A stretch of DNA of 9,866 nucleotides from Candidatus Bathyarchaeota archaeon (GCA_023247835.1 JAHFFU010000023.1:1-9866); one strand, 5' to 3'; counted from the first letter of the stretch, positions 1 to 6,870 are shown. Notes: generated by a model from the sequence alone, not told the origin. Made by a program: numbers and translations.

Positions 1-302
1 ACAATTAGTCCGGCCAGAAGATTGAAGACGAATCTCACGACTGCAACCGCAGGGCTCACGCAGTAGAATGGCACGTCCACAATCTGCGTTGGTTTCGGTG
101 GTTCATTAATCCCAAAGAGCGGCGAGACTACTGGGTACCAGCAGCTGTAGCTCAGTACATCGACCAAAAGGCCGGAGAATGTCATTAGGATAGATACTGC
201 GCCTAGGACTAGGATAAGGAACCCGGCCCAGTAGAGCAGGAACTCCCTCCGACTTCCGATACCAGCTTCGGCACTCAAGGCAACACTCATCCGAGCAGTC
301 AT
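1..302 (-). CDS. Membrane protein, partial (N-terminal ~100 aa)
   Basis: An open frame on the minus strand starts with ATG at 302-300 and stays open for 100 codons to the window edge, so the C-terminus is missing. After a short polar N-terminus with several Arg, there is a strong hydrophobic segment at about residues 23-46 (LLYWAGFLILVLGAVSILMT and onward), then a loop with Trp, Tyr, Pro and Cys that includes NEPPKPTQ. A second hydrophobic segment begins near residue 83 (SPAVAVVRFVFNLLAGLIV). This predicts a multi-pass membrane protein, or an extracytoplasmic loop between two helices. A second ATG at 290-288 (residue 5) is an alternative start; neither has a clear Shine-Dalgarno. I do not recognise the family. 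It is oriented like the next gene at 374-1156, but the 71-nt gap does not prove an operon. Confidence 0.6.
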   Translation of the reverse strand, partial: MTARMSVALSAEAGIGSRREFLLYWAGFLILVLGAVSILMTFSGLLVDVLSYSCWYPVVSPLFGINEPPKPTQIVDVPFYCVSPAVAVVRFVFNLLAGLI

Positions 303-373
303 TTCGCTTGGTATGAGTAAAGTCTAGGGAATGGAACAGCGCGTTCGAGAAATTAGGCCGAAATGGCGAACGG

Positions 374-1156
374 CTAGAAACCTAACTGGACGGGTTGGTG
401 AACGAGGAGGCTGTGCTGGCGCCCGATCTTTGGGACCCGGTTGCCAAGGGATGGTCGGCCTTCATATTCGTTGTCTGAGCTTTCGATGCTGTCCCATATG
501 GAGTAGTGGTTTTGTACGTGGTCGAGGATGCGTGCTTCCAGCCTGTGGTTAGCTACGTCCTGGATTGCTCGATATTCGATGACAACGTCAGCGAACCTTT
601 TCAGTATGGCAGTCTGCTTTGTGTCGTGCATGTCCTCTGTCGCTAGGAAGAACGCAGTCTGCCCATTTGTTCGAATTCTGGTGAAGAGTTTGCAGAGGAA
701 CGAGTAGAGTCCTGCTGGGGCGGAAGAGACGGAGAGCACGTTGTCAAGGAAGTCTCCGAGGATTAACGGAATACGGCCGGTTCTTGTCTTGGAGAGTTTT
801 TCGAGGTTTAGGCTGAGGTCTGTTAGGTGGTTTGGTGGCACTATGGTCAGTCGGGGGCCGTTCAACAGGTTTTGTCCGTCAGTAAACGTTGCCCACAATA
901 TCCTCGTTCCTGGTGGTGGTTGTAGGGATAGTGGCGTGGTTGGCCCTAGCGCAAGGAGGAGTTGGATGATGGAAAGGTCTTTCGAAAGACCTATCGCGTC
1001 TTTGAGTATGTTGATTGCCCCGACATCTCCTTTGATGATAGCGATGATAATGCTGTAATCAAGTAAAGGTCGGGCAAGCTGAAGAAGAGCAGGGAATGTT
1101 GCTGACCGCGTTTCTATGTCCGAGCTGGGGGGTTGCGTTCTGAGAGCGAAGGACAT
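374..1156 (-). CDS. RecA/KaiC-like domain protein lacking a P-loop (DUF835-like)
   Basis: 260 aa, soluble. The C-terminal two thirds resemble the RecA-fold 'signal transduction ATPase' group of archaea (KaiC/RAD55-like, DUF835-like). A Walker-B-like strand IPLILGDFLDNVL lies at about 129-141. It is followed by a helix (YSFLCKLFTRIRTNGQ) and a strand ending in FFLATEDMHD at 169-178. Next come ILKRFADVVIEYR at 184-196 and the strand LEARILDHVQNHYSIWDSI, typical of the sensor/terminal part of these domains. No Walker A motif (GxxxxGKT/S) is visible in the N-terminal 120 residues, so ATP hydrolysis is unlikely. The tail after residue 225 is polar and low-complexity. ATG at 1156 is chosen because a TATA-like element lies about 35-40 nt upstream. 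A ligand-binding or scaffold role in signalling is inference; the family call is by eye. Confidence 0.65.
   Translation of the reverse strand: MSFALRTQPPSSDIETRSATFPALLQLARPLLDYSIIIAIIKGDVGAINILKDAIGLSKDLSIIQLLLALGPTTPLSLQPPPGTRILWATFTDGQNLLNGPRLTIVPPNHLTDLSLNLEKLSKTRTGRIPLILGDFLDNVLSVSSAPAGLYSFLCKLFTRIRTNGQTAFFLATEDMHDTKQTAILKRFADVVIEYRAIQDVANHRLEARILDHVQNHYSIWDSIESSDNEYEGRPSLGNRVPKIGRQHSLLVHQPVQLGF
975..992. repeat. Perfect 18-bp palindrome inside the RecA-like gene
   Basis: AGGTCTTTC is followed immediately by its exact reverse complement GAAAGACCT, with no spacer. It lies within the coding sequence of the gene at 374-1156, where it encodes part of IGLSKDL. Zero-spacer symmetry favours a dimeric protein site over a hairpin, but chance cannot be excluded. 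Confidence 0.6.
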
Positions 1157-1183
1157 GTCGGGCGCCGAAACAGCAGTGTACCG

Positions 1184-1199
1184 TTTTATGTATATTAAT
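1184..1199 (-). promoter_or_regulatory. TATA-like promoter for the RecA-like gene
   Basis: The minus strand reads ATTAATATACATAAAA, close to the archaeal TATA-box consensus. Its centre is about 35 nt upstream of the ATG at 1156. Initiation about 26 nt downstream would leave a leader of roughly 10 nt. The element is nearly symmetric and might also serve the plus strand (gene at 1266), but the distance there (~70 nt) is less convincing. Confidence 0.5.
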
Positions 1200-1265
1200 G
1201 TTTCACCACAATGGAGCCCAACCCATTAACACAAATGTACATCGCCATAGCATCTCCAAACTAGA

Positions 1266-1454
1266 ATGGCGTTGATCTCGAAGTTCATGAAATACGTGGG
1301 TGCAATAGTCTGCACATTAGGCGGGGTCTACTTGGGAAACGCATACGGCGCTTCTTACTGGCGTTTTGGGCCATTCAACCTGGCATGGGACACGGTTTTT
1401 CGAGGGAGCATTCTAGTAGCCATTGGCGTGCTGCTCATTCGGCTCAGCAAGTAA
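1266..1454 (+). CDS. Small two-helix membrane protein
   Basis: 62 aa. There are two predicted membrane helices: about residues 8-28 (starting MKYVGAIVCTLGGVYLG) and about 44-60 (FRGSILVAIGVLLIRL). They are joined by an aromatic-rich loop (ASYWRFGPFNLAWD). The protein ends in Ser-Lys just after helix 2, and the charge pattern (Lys at the N-terminus, Arg/Lys at the C-terminus) puts both ends on the cytoplasmic side. No family is recognised. ATG at 1266 has no Shine-Dalgarno, consistent with leaderless translation. It is divergent from the gene at 374-1156 and isolated from the next plus-strand gene by 247 nt. That gap, up to 1701, holds only weak short stems and T-runs. The helical pattern supports a real gene, but its size keeps the call moderate. 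Confidence 0.55.
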   Translation: MALISKFMKYVGAIVCTLGGVYLGNAYGASYWRFGPFNLAWDTVFRGSILVAIGVLLIRLSK

Positions 1455-1701
1455 GCTTCACATTTCTTTCAAGAGAAGGCGTCTGCGAGAAACCGTTGTT
1501 GACGCATTGAGGACTCTGCATCAAAAAATGCTTGTAAGGCGAAAACGAAACACCCACATTGTAGTATCCGCGTCTATGGGCTCATTGTAATCTTGAAATA
1601 ACTTCTGACAAATTGGCATCGGATTTTTTACTTGCATTTGTCAGCTAGCGAACATACTCTTTATTTCCCGGAATCCTTCGCACCCGCATCGGTGCAAGAA
1701 T

Positions 1702-2433
1702 TTGCGACGAATATTACTAGCCGCCATCATAATCGTCTTGGTTTCGTTCCCACTCACAACGATTACCCCGGTCCACGCACAACAACGAAAGGCTGTGATA
1801 CTTTCCTCGCTCGAGCAACTGGCTCCATTGGGATATTATGGTATGTGGATGAAATATGAATTGGCACACGCCGGATATCAGGTAACCTTCCTCGCTGACA
1901 AGGCTGTGACACTCGATTTCCTCGTAACACAACTAAACAATTATGATGTGATAATCTGGCGCACGAACAAATACACCTTCCATCACGCCACCTACTGGTA
2001 CGTAGGGGAAACAGTCAGTTCGGCTGCGCGACAAAAATACGCAGCAGACTTCGCTCAGGGTTGGGTTAATGGCAATGCTGGAATCCTTGGGATAAGCATT
2101 GAATTCTTCAGTAAACACTTCTCCTTGGGCTCTTTAAGGAACGTCAGATTGATGATTCTAATTTCATCTGATTCAATCATATTTGCCAACTATTTCACCA
2201 ACGCAGGCGCCAAGGCCGCCATCTCTTGCAACGGAAGAATTACCCTCACTTTCGGACTGATTGACGATTTGACTAGCGCACTGTTATCCAACCTGGCAAG
2301 CGGAAATACGGTTCTCCAGTCCGTTTACAACACTGTCGCGCCTTTCAGCAGGGCTCAGCCCAAAGATCCGCTCGATGTGAGCTACAGTCCGCCTTTCTGG
2401 TTCTCGGGAGATGGCGGAGTAACAATCACTTAA
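1702..2433 (+). CDS. Secreted protein with a caspase/CHAT-like fold, catalytic residues apparently lost
   Basis: 243 aa. A Sec signal peptide is clear: MRR, a hydrophobic core LLAAIIIVLVSF, then a likely cut after ITPVHA (residue 26). No further membrane helix or anchor is seen, so it is probably released outside the cell. The mature part follows the caspase-haemoglobinase/CHAT pattern: strand AVILSS, helix, strand YQVTFLAD; YDVIIWRT at 81-88; strand VRLMILISSDS at 148-158; helix FANYFTNAGAKAAIS at 161-175; and a long helix (DDLTSALLSNL) then GNTVLQSVYNTV. In active members the strand after YDVII ends in His-Gly and the later strand ends near Cys. Here those positions are N89-K90 and S156. 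The TTG at 1702 is the only sensible start: it puts the signal peptide first, and the frame has no ATG or GTG back to a stop at 1606. The fold call is by eye; a binding role is inference. Confidence 0.6.
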   Translation: MRRILLAAIIIVLVSFPLTTITPVHAQQRKAVILSSLEQLAPLGYYGMWMKYELAHAGYQVTFLADKAVTLDFLVTQLNNYDVIIWRTNKYTFHHATYWYVGETVSSAARQKYAADFAQGWVNGNAGILGISIEFFSKHFSLGSLRNVRLMILISSDSIIFANYFTNAGAKAAISCNGRITLTFGLIDDLTSALLSNLASGNTVLQSVYNTVAPFSRAQPKDPLDVSYSPPFWFSGDGGVTIT

Positions 2434-2507
2434 CTTCGGATGCACCAATTCCGTGGATTCCGGTTTAATTCCCCATTTCTGAGCAATTTGTATAAACAAC
2501 TAGGTAG

Positions 2508-3692
2508 ATGCAGCTTCAGGTAAGATTGTCGGCCGTCAAAGAGCCGGTTGTCATCCACAAAGGGCTTGACAACGTATACGTGAAAGAGAGTAGGATTTGT
2601 TTTATCGACGGGGAAGCAAGCAAACTTTTCTATCGGGGCTATAGCATCGAAGATCTCACCGAACACGCGAGCTTCGAAGAAACAGTCTACCTTCTCACAT
2701 ACGGCTGGCTACCAACGAAATCCCAGTTGAACGAATTCAAACGGCGAATCGAATCCTACCGGTCCCTCGAGCGTAACATCTTGCAACTAGTTCGCTTATT
2801 TCCAACCAAAAGCGATCCGATGGACGCTTTACGAACAGCAGTTTCAGGCCTCGGCCTTTACGACCCTCAGCCCATGACGGACAGTATCGAAACACGAATC
2901 GACGAAGCTCTCAGAATCTTAGCCAAAACGCCAACGATAATTACAGCGTTCGACAGGATCAGAAACCGGAAGGAACCTGTTCCCCCGAGACCTGGCCTAA
3001 GCCACGCAGCAGATTTCCTATACATGCTAACCGGCGAAGAACCCGATCCATACGACGCCCATGTCATGGACGTCGCCCTGATTCTTCATGCGGAACACGA
3101 AATGAACGCGTCAACTTTCTCTTGCACCGTAACGGCCTCAACTTTGGCCGATATGTATTCCATAATCACCTCCGGAATTGGAACATTGAGAGGGCCACTC
3201 CATGGTGGCGCAAACGAAGCGGCGCTGCAGACGGTTATGGAGGTGGGTGAGCCGTCTAAAGCGGAGAGTTACGTTGTCGAAGCCCTGGCCCAAAAGAAAA
3301 AGATCATGGGCTTCGGTCACCGAGTGTACAAGACTTGGGATCCTAGATACGTGATTCTCAAGAAACTTGCGGGAGAACTTGCATCTAAAAAGGGTCAGGC
3401 GAAGTTGTTTGAAACTGCCGTCGCGATTGAGACGAGCGCGCGAGAGCACCTTGCAGGATTGCCCATCTTTCCGAATGTTGACTCATACTCAGGCGTCGTC
3501 TTCCACATGTTGGGGATCCCTACGGATCTGTTCACGCCGATTTTTGCGATGAGCAGAATCGCTGGATGGACCGCGCACTCGATCGAATACCTGGAAGCTA
3601 ACAGGCTGATTCGACCTAAGGCCCTTTACGTAGGAAAAACAGGACGACCGTACATCCCGCTAGATTCTAGGCCAGGGAGAGTGGAGGATTAG
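2508..3692 (+). CDS. gltA: Citrate synthase
   Basis: Condenses acetyl-CoA with oxaloacetate to citrate at TCA cycle entry, in the cytoplasm. At 394 aa it has the short archaeal/Gram-positive-type length. Family signatures: ICFIDGEASKLFYRGYSIEDL near the N-terminus (30-50); LHAEHEMNASTF (193-204); RGPLHGGANE with catalytic H232; MGFGHRVYKTWDPR with H271; FPNVDSYSG with catalytic D325; and SRIAGWTAH with substrate-binding R350. The catalytic triad is complete. ATG at 2508 gives an N-terminus about 10 residues longer than many relatives. A TTG at 2526 is an alternative, and the TATA-like GTATAAAC at 2490-2497 would suit that shorter form. The CBS-domain gene starts 6 nt after its stop, so the two are probably co-transcribed. 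A 2-methylcitrate synthase is the main alternative; I see nothing to favour it. Confidence 0.95.
   Translation: MQLQVRLSAVKEPVVIHKGLDNVYVKESRICFIDGEASKLFYRGYSIEDLTEHASFEETVYLLTYGWLPTKSQLNEFKRRIESYRSLERNILQLVRLFPTKSDPMDALRTAVSGLGLYDPQPMTDSIETRIDEALRILAKTPTIITAFDRIRNRKEPVPPRPGLSHAADFLYMLTGEEPDPYDAHVMDVALILHAEHEMNASTFSCTVTASTLADMYSIITSGIGTLRGPLHGGANEAALQTVMEVGEPSKAESYVVEALAQKKKIMGFGHRVYKTWDPRYVILKKLAGELASKKGQAKLFETAVAIETSAREHLAGLPIFPNVDSYSGVVFHMLGIPTDLFTPIFAMSRIAGWTAHSIEYLEANRLIRPKALYVGKTGRPYIPLDSRPGRVED
3683..3687 (+). promoter_or_regulatory. Shine-Dalgarno of the CBS-domain gene
   Basis: GGAGG lies 11 nt before the ATG at 3699 and inside the last codons of citrate synthase. It supports that start and translation from a shared mRNA. 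Confidence 0.6.
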
Positions 3693-3698
3693 GCAACC

Positions 3699-4127
3699 AT
3701 GAATGTAGGAGACATCGTGCAACGGCCCCTGATCACAATCTCATCTGGCAAAACGGTACTTGATGCAGCTAGGCTCATGGTTGAAAACAACATGGGCCTC
3801 TTGGTTATCTGCGACGCCATGGACAAGACGAAACCCGCCGGGGTCATCTCGGAGAGAGATATCATAAAGACAATAGCGTCGGGCGGGAGATTGAACGCAC
3901 CAGTTGACGAAGTGAGCACCAAGCAGGTTATCACCGTAAAGGCGAGTTCAGAAGTGGCAGAGGCTGCCAAAGCGATGAACAAACACCGAATAAGGCATGT
4001 GGTCGTAGTTGACGATCAAGGGGGGCTGGTGGGTGTGGTTTCCATGCGTGACTTGGTCGGTGAGCGGGCTACTCTAACTGCAATCCTCCAATCCCATGAA
4101 AAAGAAGTCTTCATTGGTGGCGACTAA
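3699..4127 (+). CDS. Two-CBS-domain protein
   Basis: 142 aa, made almost entirely of one CBS pair (Bateman module). CBS1 is about residues 5-62: MNVGDIVQRPLITISSGKTV ... GLLVICD ... GVISERDIIK. CBS2 is about 68-125: VSTKQVITVKASSEVAEAAK ... RIRHVVVVDDQGGLVGVVSMRDLV. Both end in the typical V-[IV]-[ST]-x-RD signature that contacts adenosine ligands, so AMP, ATP, SAM or NAD(H) binding is plausible. There is no attached enzyme or DNA-binding domain. Its position 6 nt after citrate synthase, with a Shine-Dalgarno inside that gene, suggests energy-charge sensing linked to carbon metabolism; this is inference. Its stop TAA (4125-4127) overlaps the stop of the convergent hisS gene by 4 bp. Confidence 0.9.
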   Translation: MNVGDIVQRPLITISSGKTVLDAARLMVENNMGLLVICDAMDKTKPAGVISERDIIKTIASGGRLNAPVDEVSTKQVITVKASSEVAEAAKAMNKHRIRHVVVVDDQGGLVGVVSMRDLVGERATLTAILQSHEKEVFIGGD

Positions 4128-5437
4128 TTCAACGACTGAAGTTTTGCGACGAGGCCATCGAACGAGATTTCAATTTCATTCCGAGTAGCCATTTCCCTGA
4201 TTTTGACCATTCGGGACTGAAGTTCTTGCGGACCGAGCACTACCAAGTACGGAATCTGAGTGGCGTCCGCGTACTCTAACTGTTTTCCTAAAGGTCGCCC
4301 CTTCAAGTCAATCTCTGTTGCGACACCATTGTCTCGAAGCTTCTGGGCAAGCTTGCTAGCTTCCGGCTTATTGTTCTCCTGAACCGTCGCAATGAAGACT
4401 TTGGCGCCAAACCTGCTTTTCGGAAACAAGTTAGCTCGTTCCAGGGAAATCATGAGGCGCTCAATTCCACCCGCCACACCTGTTGCAGGTATGTCGCGCT
4501 TTCCGTAGATCTTGCATAGCCGATCATACCTTCCTCCCCCGAAGATTGAGCCAACGTCCTCCTCACCCTTGTCGAAAGCTTCGAAGACAATTCCGTCATA
4601 GTAACCGATGCCGCGCACGATACTCAGGTCATAGACACAGCTCCCCAAACGCCCAAATGATGCCAGCGCGTCCGCGAGAATTCTCAACTCCTCCAACCCC
4701 TTCCTCGAACCCCCTGCTTTGAAGCCGAAGCCATCCAGCTTCCCAAGAACACTTTCAGGTGCGCCATTCAATGAGATTAAAGAGAAAATTTCTTCCCTCG
4801 CTCTTTCTCTGATTTTGATCGCTTCGAATTCCTCTTCAAGCTGTTGGCGGCTCACTTTCCTGATCTTATCAATGATTCTGAGGCTCTGATTGAGTTTCTC
4901 GTCCGAGCGAATACCCAGCTGCTTGAGATAGGCTTCCGTGAGCTTTCGGTTGCTTATTCTGATGACGAAGTCCTTCAACCCCACGTCGCTCAGAATATCC
5001 GCCCCAACACAGATCACCTCGGCATCGGCCAAGGGACTCTCGGAACCGAAGATTTCGATGTCCCACTGGGTGAAGTAACGATACCTTCCGTATTGAGGCT
5101 CGTCATAGCGCCAGTTTCCTCCGATTGTGGCGAACTTGATGGGCTCGGGCAAATCGGAGCGGCCGGCGACCATCCGTGCTAGGCCAACGGTGAGATCAAA
5201 GCGTAGGCCAAGGCTTCTCCCAGCTTTATCCTTGAACCAGTAGATCTGATTGCGAATGGCTGGTCCACTTTTCGCTTCTAGCGTTCTAAGGTTTTCAATC
5301 GTTGTAGGCTCGACCATCTGGAATCCGTATCTGCGGACAACATCGCGAATCTTATCACACAACCATAGCCTTCGATTCATCTCTTCGGGATCTGTGTCTC
5401 TCATTCCTCGCGGGAGCGTGAACACTTTCGCGGTCAA
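4124..5437 (-). CDS. hisS: Histidyl-tRNA synthetase
   Basis: Class II aminoacyl-tRNA synthetase that charges tRNA-His using ATP, in the cytoplasm. 437 aa, normal full length. Landmarks: LPRGMRDTDPEE at 8-19; RFDLTVGLAR at 79-88; motif 2 NWRYDEPQYGRYRYFTQWD at 108-126; the histidine-binding signature IVRGIGYYDGIVFE at 273-286 (often RGLDYYTG in other HisRS); motif 3 with FGGGRYDRL and GVAGGIERL (320-328); and a C-terminal anticodon-binding domain from about 345 (AKVFIATVQ ... PYLVVLGPQEL). The start is TTG at 5437, with an in-frame stop 9 nt upstream and a purine-rich GAAGAG just before it. A GTG four codons in is an alternative. Shared symmetric promoter DNA separates it from the divergent gene at 5519. 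Its last bases overlap the convergent CBS gene, so each mRNA end lies within the other's transcript region. Confidence 0.96.
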   Translation of the reverse strand: MTAKVFTLPRGMRDTDPEEMNRRLWLCDKIRDVVRRYGFQMVEPTTIENLRTLEAKSGPAIRNQIYWFKDKAGRSLGLRFDLTVGLARMVAGRSDLPEPIKFATIGGNWRYDEPQYGRYRYFTQWDIEIFGSESPLADAEVICVGADILSDVGLKDFVIRISNRKLTEAYLKQLGIRSDEKLNQSLRIIDKIRKVSRQQLEEEFEAIKIRERAREEIFSLISLNGAPESVLGKLDGFGFKAGGSRKGLEELRILADALASFGRLGSCVYDLSIVRGIGYYDGIVFEAFDKGEEDVGSIFGGGRYDRLCKIYGKRDIPATGVAGGIERLMISLERANLFPKSRFGAKVFIATVQENNKPEASKLAQKLRDNGVATEIDLKGRPLGKQLEYADATQIPYLVVLGPQELQSRMVKIREMATRNEIEISFDGLVAKLQSLN

Positions 5438-5477
5438 TTCTCTTCACACGTTCGTCTTCGCAGTTACGGAAACCTCT

Positions 5478-5486
5478 CCTATAATG
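5478..5486. promoter_or_regulatory. TATA-like element between hisS and the zinc-ribbon gene
   Basis: CCTATAATG on plus, CATTATAGG on minus. It is about 37 nt before the plus-strand ATG at 5519 and about 45 nt before the hisS start at 5437, acceptable for both directions. It is the best promoter candidate in the 81-nt divergent gap. Confidence 0.4.
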
Positions 5487-5518
5487 TTGTGAGTCGAAGA
5501 CTGACCGTTGAAGGTGCA

Positions 5519-6079
5519 ATGGTTTATAGCAAAGCGCGAATTCAGGCACGTGGAAATACTTTGCTTGCAAAGAGCAAGGCTCTTTGGGCCGCAACGTTGA
5601 GCGGTCTCGTTGTAGGCGGCGTGCTCGCTACGGTGTTGAGCATAGGTGATCTGCCGTTCTCGACGGCGATCGGAGCCTTGATTGGAGGTGTCGTCGCAGC
5701 ATATGTTCTCCACGGGAAGATCGGTCAGGCAGCTGCGGCCGGAGCATTAGCAGGCATTCTTGGCACACCGTTCTCCATCGGCGTCTCCTACCTCTTCCTA
5801 ATCTTCGAAGTGATACCTATCCCGTCCAGCAAGACCCCACCCCTGTCGCAGTTGCAGCTAGAAGTCGTTTCCATATTCCTAACTAATTCGGTTGCCGGTG
5901 CCGTGGGTGGAGTCTTAGCTGGCGCTGTTCGTCATCCCCCGTCAAGGGAAGGACTACCGCCACCACCGCAAGCGCCCGGAGCAGCCCCCACTCAGCCCCG
6001 ATATTGCGTACAGTGTGGTGCTCAACTGCCCTCAGGGACGCTTATCTGTCCACACTGCAATGCTCAGCAGCCGCAATAA
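5519..6079 (+). CDS. Membrane protein with C-terminal zinc ribbon (DUF5518-like membrane part)
   Basis: 186 aa from ATG 5519. Four Gly/Ala-rich membrane helices are visible: LWAATLSGLVVGGVLATVL, FSTAIGALIGGVVAAYVL, AAAAGALAGILG continuing to YLFLIFEV, and FLTNSVAGAVGGVLAGAV. This resembles the small archaeal DUF5518-type membrane proteins. A Pro-rich linker (about 145-160) leads to a zinc ribbon at the extreme C-terminus: YCVQCGAQLPSGTLICPHC, with CxxC-x10-CxxC spacing. The ribbon most likely faces the cytoplasm. An upstream GTG at 5489 would add 10 residues, but it lies only 3 nt after the best TATA-like element, whereas ATG 5519 is preceded by AAGGTG and sits at a suitable distance. It converges on the EndA-like gene with 13 nt between stops. 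Function unknown. Confidence 0.75.
   Translation: MVYSKARIQARGNTLLAKSKALWAATLSGLVVGGVLATVLSIGDLPFSTAIGALIGGVVAAYVLHGKIGQAAAAGALAGILGTPFSIGVSYLFLIFEVIPIPSSKTPPLSQLQLEVVSIFLTNSVAGAVGGVLAGAVRHPPSREGLPPPPQAPGAAPTQPRYCVQCGAQLPSGTLICPHCNAQQPQ
5568..5586 (+). repeat. Inverted repeat, 8-bp arms with 3-nt spacer
   Basis: CAAAGAGC, AAG, GCTCTTTG: a perfect 8-bp stem with a 3-nt loop, 50 nt inside the zinc-ribbon membrane protein gene (codons for AKSKALW). In RNA it would be a stable hairpin early in the message; as DNA it could be a dimer site. No role is assigned. Confidence 0.5.
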
Positions 6080-6092
6080 GCGCTCGTAAATT

Positions 6093-6689
6093 CTAGACTT
6101 TCAACGAACTCAACGTATAGTATACAACGTCCGTTCGCCGGTCAACGACTGCAAGTATCAGTTCCTTCTTCTCCCTGTCGGAGTATCGGAGCAGTTTTCC
6201 CAATTTCCTGAGGCTAGCCTCGCCGCCTTCGTAGACGATCGAGATGAGCCGCCTGAGTGGGCCTTTTCCGTAAATATCAAAATCGAAAGCCTTGGTGGAC
6301 TCACGAACTATGTACCCACGGTCCCGTAGGTCCCGGTAAACCAAGTACTTTATCCATATTTCCGGTTTGCCAACTGAAAACGTCTCTACTAGGTCTCGGA
6401 GTTCCAATTCCTTTTCGGCATTCTTGTTGAACACGCGTATCTTCTGTTTCTCTACGAGGTAGAAGGATTCGTAGGGAGAAAGCAATAATTTCCTGCCCTT
6501 GAGGTCGCCGAAGCCTCGGTCCCTCAATTCCATGAGTTCAGACTTGTACGGTATGTACACCGAACGCCTGTCGGATGTTGCGTTCCATGGAGTGAACTGT
6601 GGTTTTTCCTGAGTCTGCACTGGGGCTTGAGGCGTTGCGCTCGTGTTGTTCTCCATCAAGCGGCACTTGGCTGTCCGCTGAGACACCAT
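6093..6689 (-). CDS. endA: tRNA-splicing endonuclease EndA-like protein, probably the structural subunit
   Basis: 198 aa. EndA cuts pre-tRNA introns at bulge-helix-bulge motifs. The C-terminal domain matches the family: KYLVYRDLRDRGYIVRES at 114-131, FDFDIYGKGP at 135-144, and KKELILAVVDRRTDVVYYTL at 174-193. The catalytic triad is Tyr, His, Lys. Y140 and K174 or K175 are present, but the region after Y140 reads GKGPLRRLISIVYE, with no His and about three residues fewer than the usual GPxxxHxxxxV. The N-terminal domain (about 45-110) looks like the usual substrate-independent EndA N-domain, after a polar 30-residue leader. This suggests the non-catalytic subunit of an alpha2-beta2 enzyme, with the catalytic subunit elsewhere. 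ATG at 6656 (residue 12, MENNTSATPQ) is an alternative start and would drop a basic leader. Family call strong; loss of activity is inference. Confidence 0.85.
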   Translation of the reverse strand: MVSQRTAKCRLMENNTSATPQAPVQTQEKPQFTPWNATSDRRSVYIPYKSELMELRDRGFGDLKGRKLLLSPYESFYLVEKQKIRVFNKNAEKELELRDLVETFSVGKPEIWIKYLVYRDLRDRGYIVRESTKAFDFDIYGKGPLRRLISIVYEGGEASLRKLGKLLRYSDREKKELILAVVDRRTDVVYYTLSSLKV

Positions 6690-6870
6690 CCCTTAATGCT
6701 TTTGTGACCAGGTAGTTTGAAGAGGAAACAGACTATTTCGGCCTTCTTCACGAGCCCTGTAAGCTGTACGTGTTCTCTTCGGAGTTGGCCCTAGAAAACG
6801 ACCTTGCGAATACCGAACCGCCAACAACAATCCACAGGTTTGGGGGGAAAGGTAATTCAACGCGTCTAAC

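Noticed and set aside
741..1058. Plus-strand frame of 105 codons antisense to the RecA-like gene
   Set aside because: Arg/Ser-rich composition with no domain; the opposite frame has clear domain structure and a promoter.
1479..1505. GCGTC...GACGC stem after the small membrane protein gene as a terminator
   Set aside because: Only 5 bp with a 17-nt loop and no T-run directly after it; likely chance.
1518..1531. GCAT-AAAAAA-type ATGC hairpin in the 1455-1701 gap
   Set aside because: A four-bp stem is too weak to support a functional claim.
6693..6830. Short minus-strand frame of about 45 codons upstream of the EndA-like gene
   Set aside because: No ATG start, no family resemblance, basic Arg-rich content; probably noncoding leader DNA.
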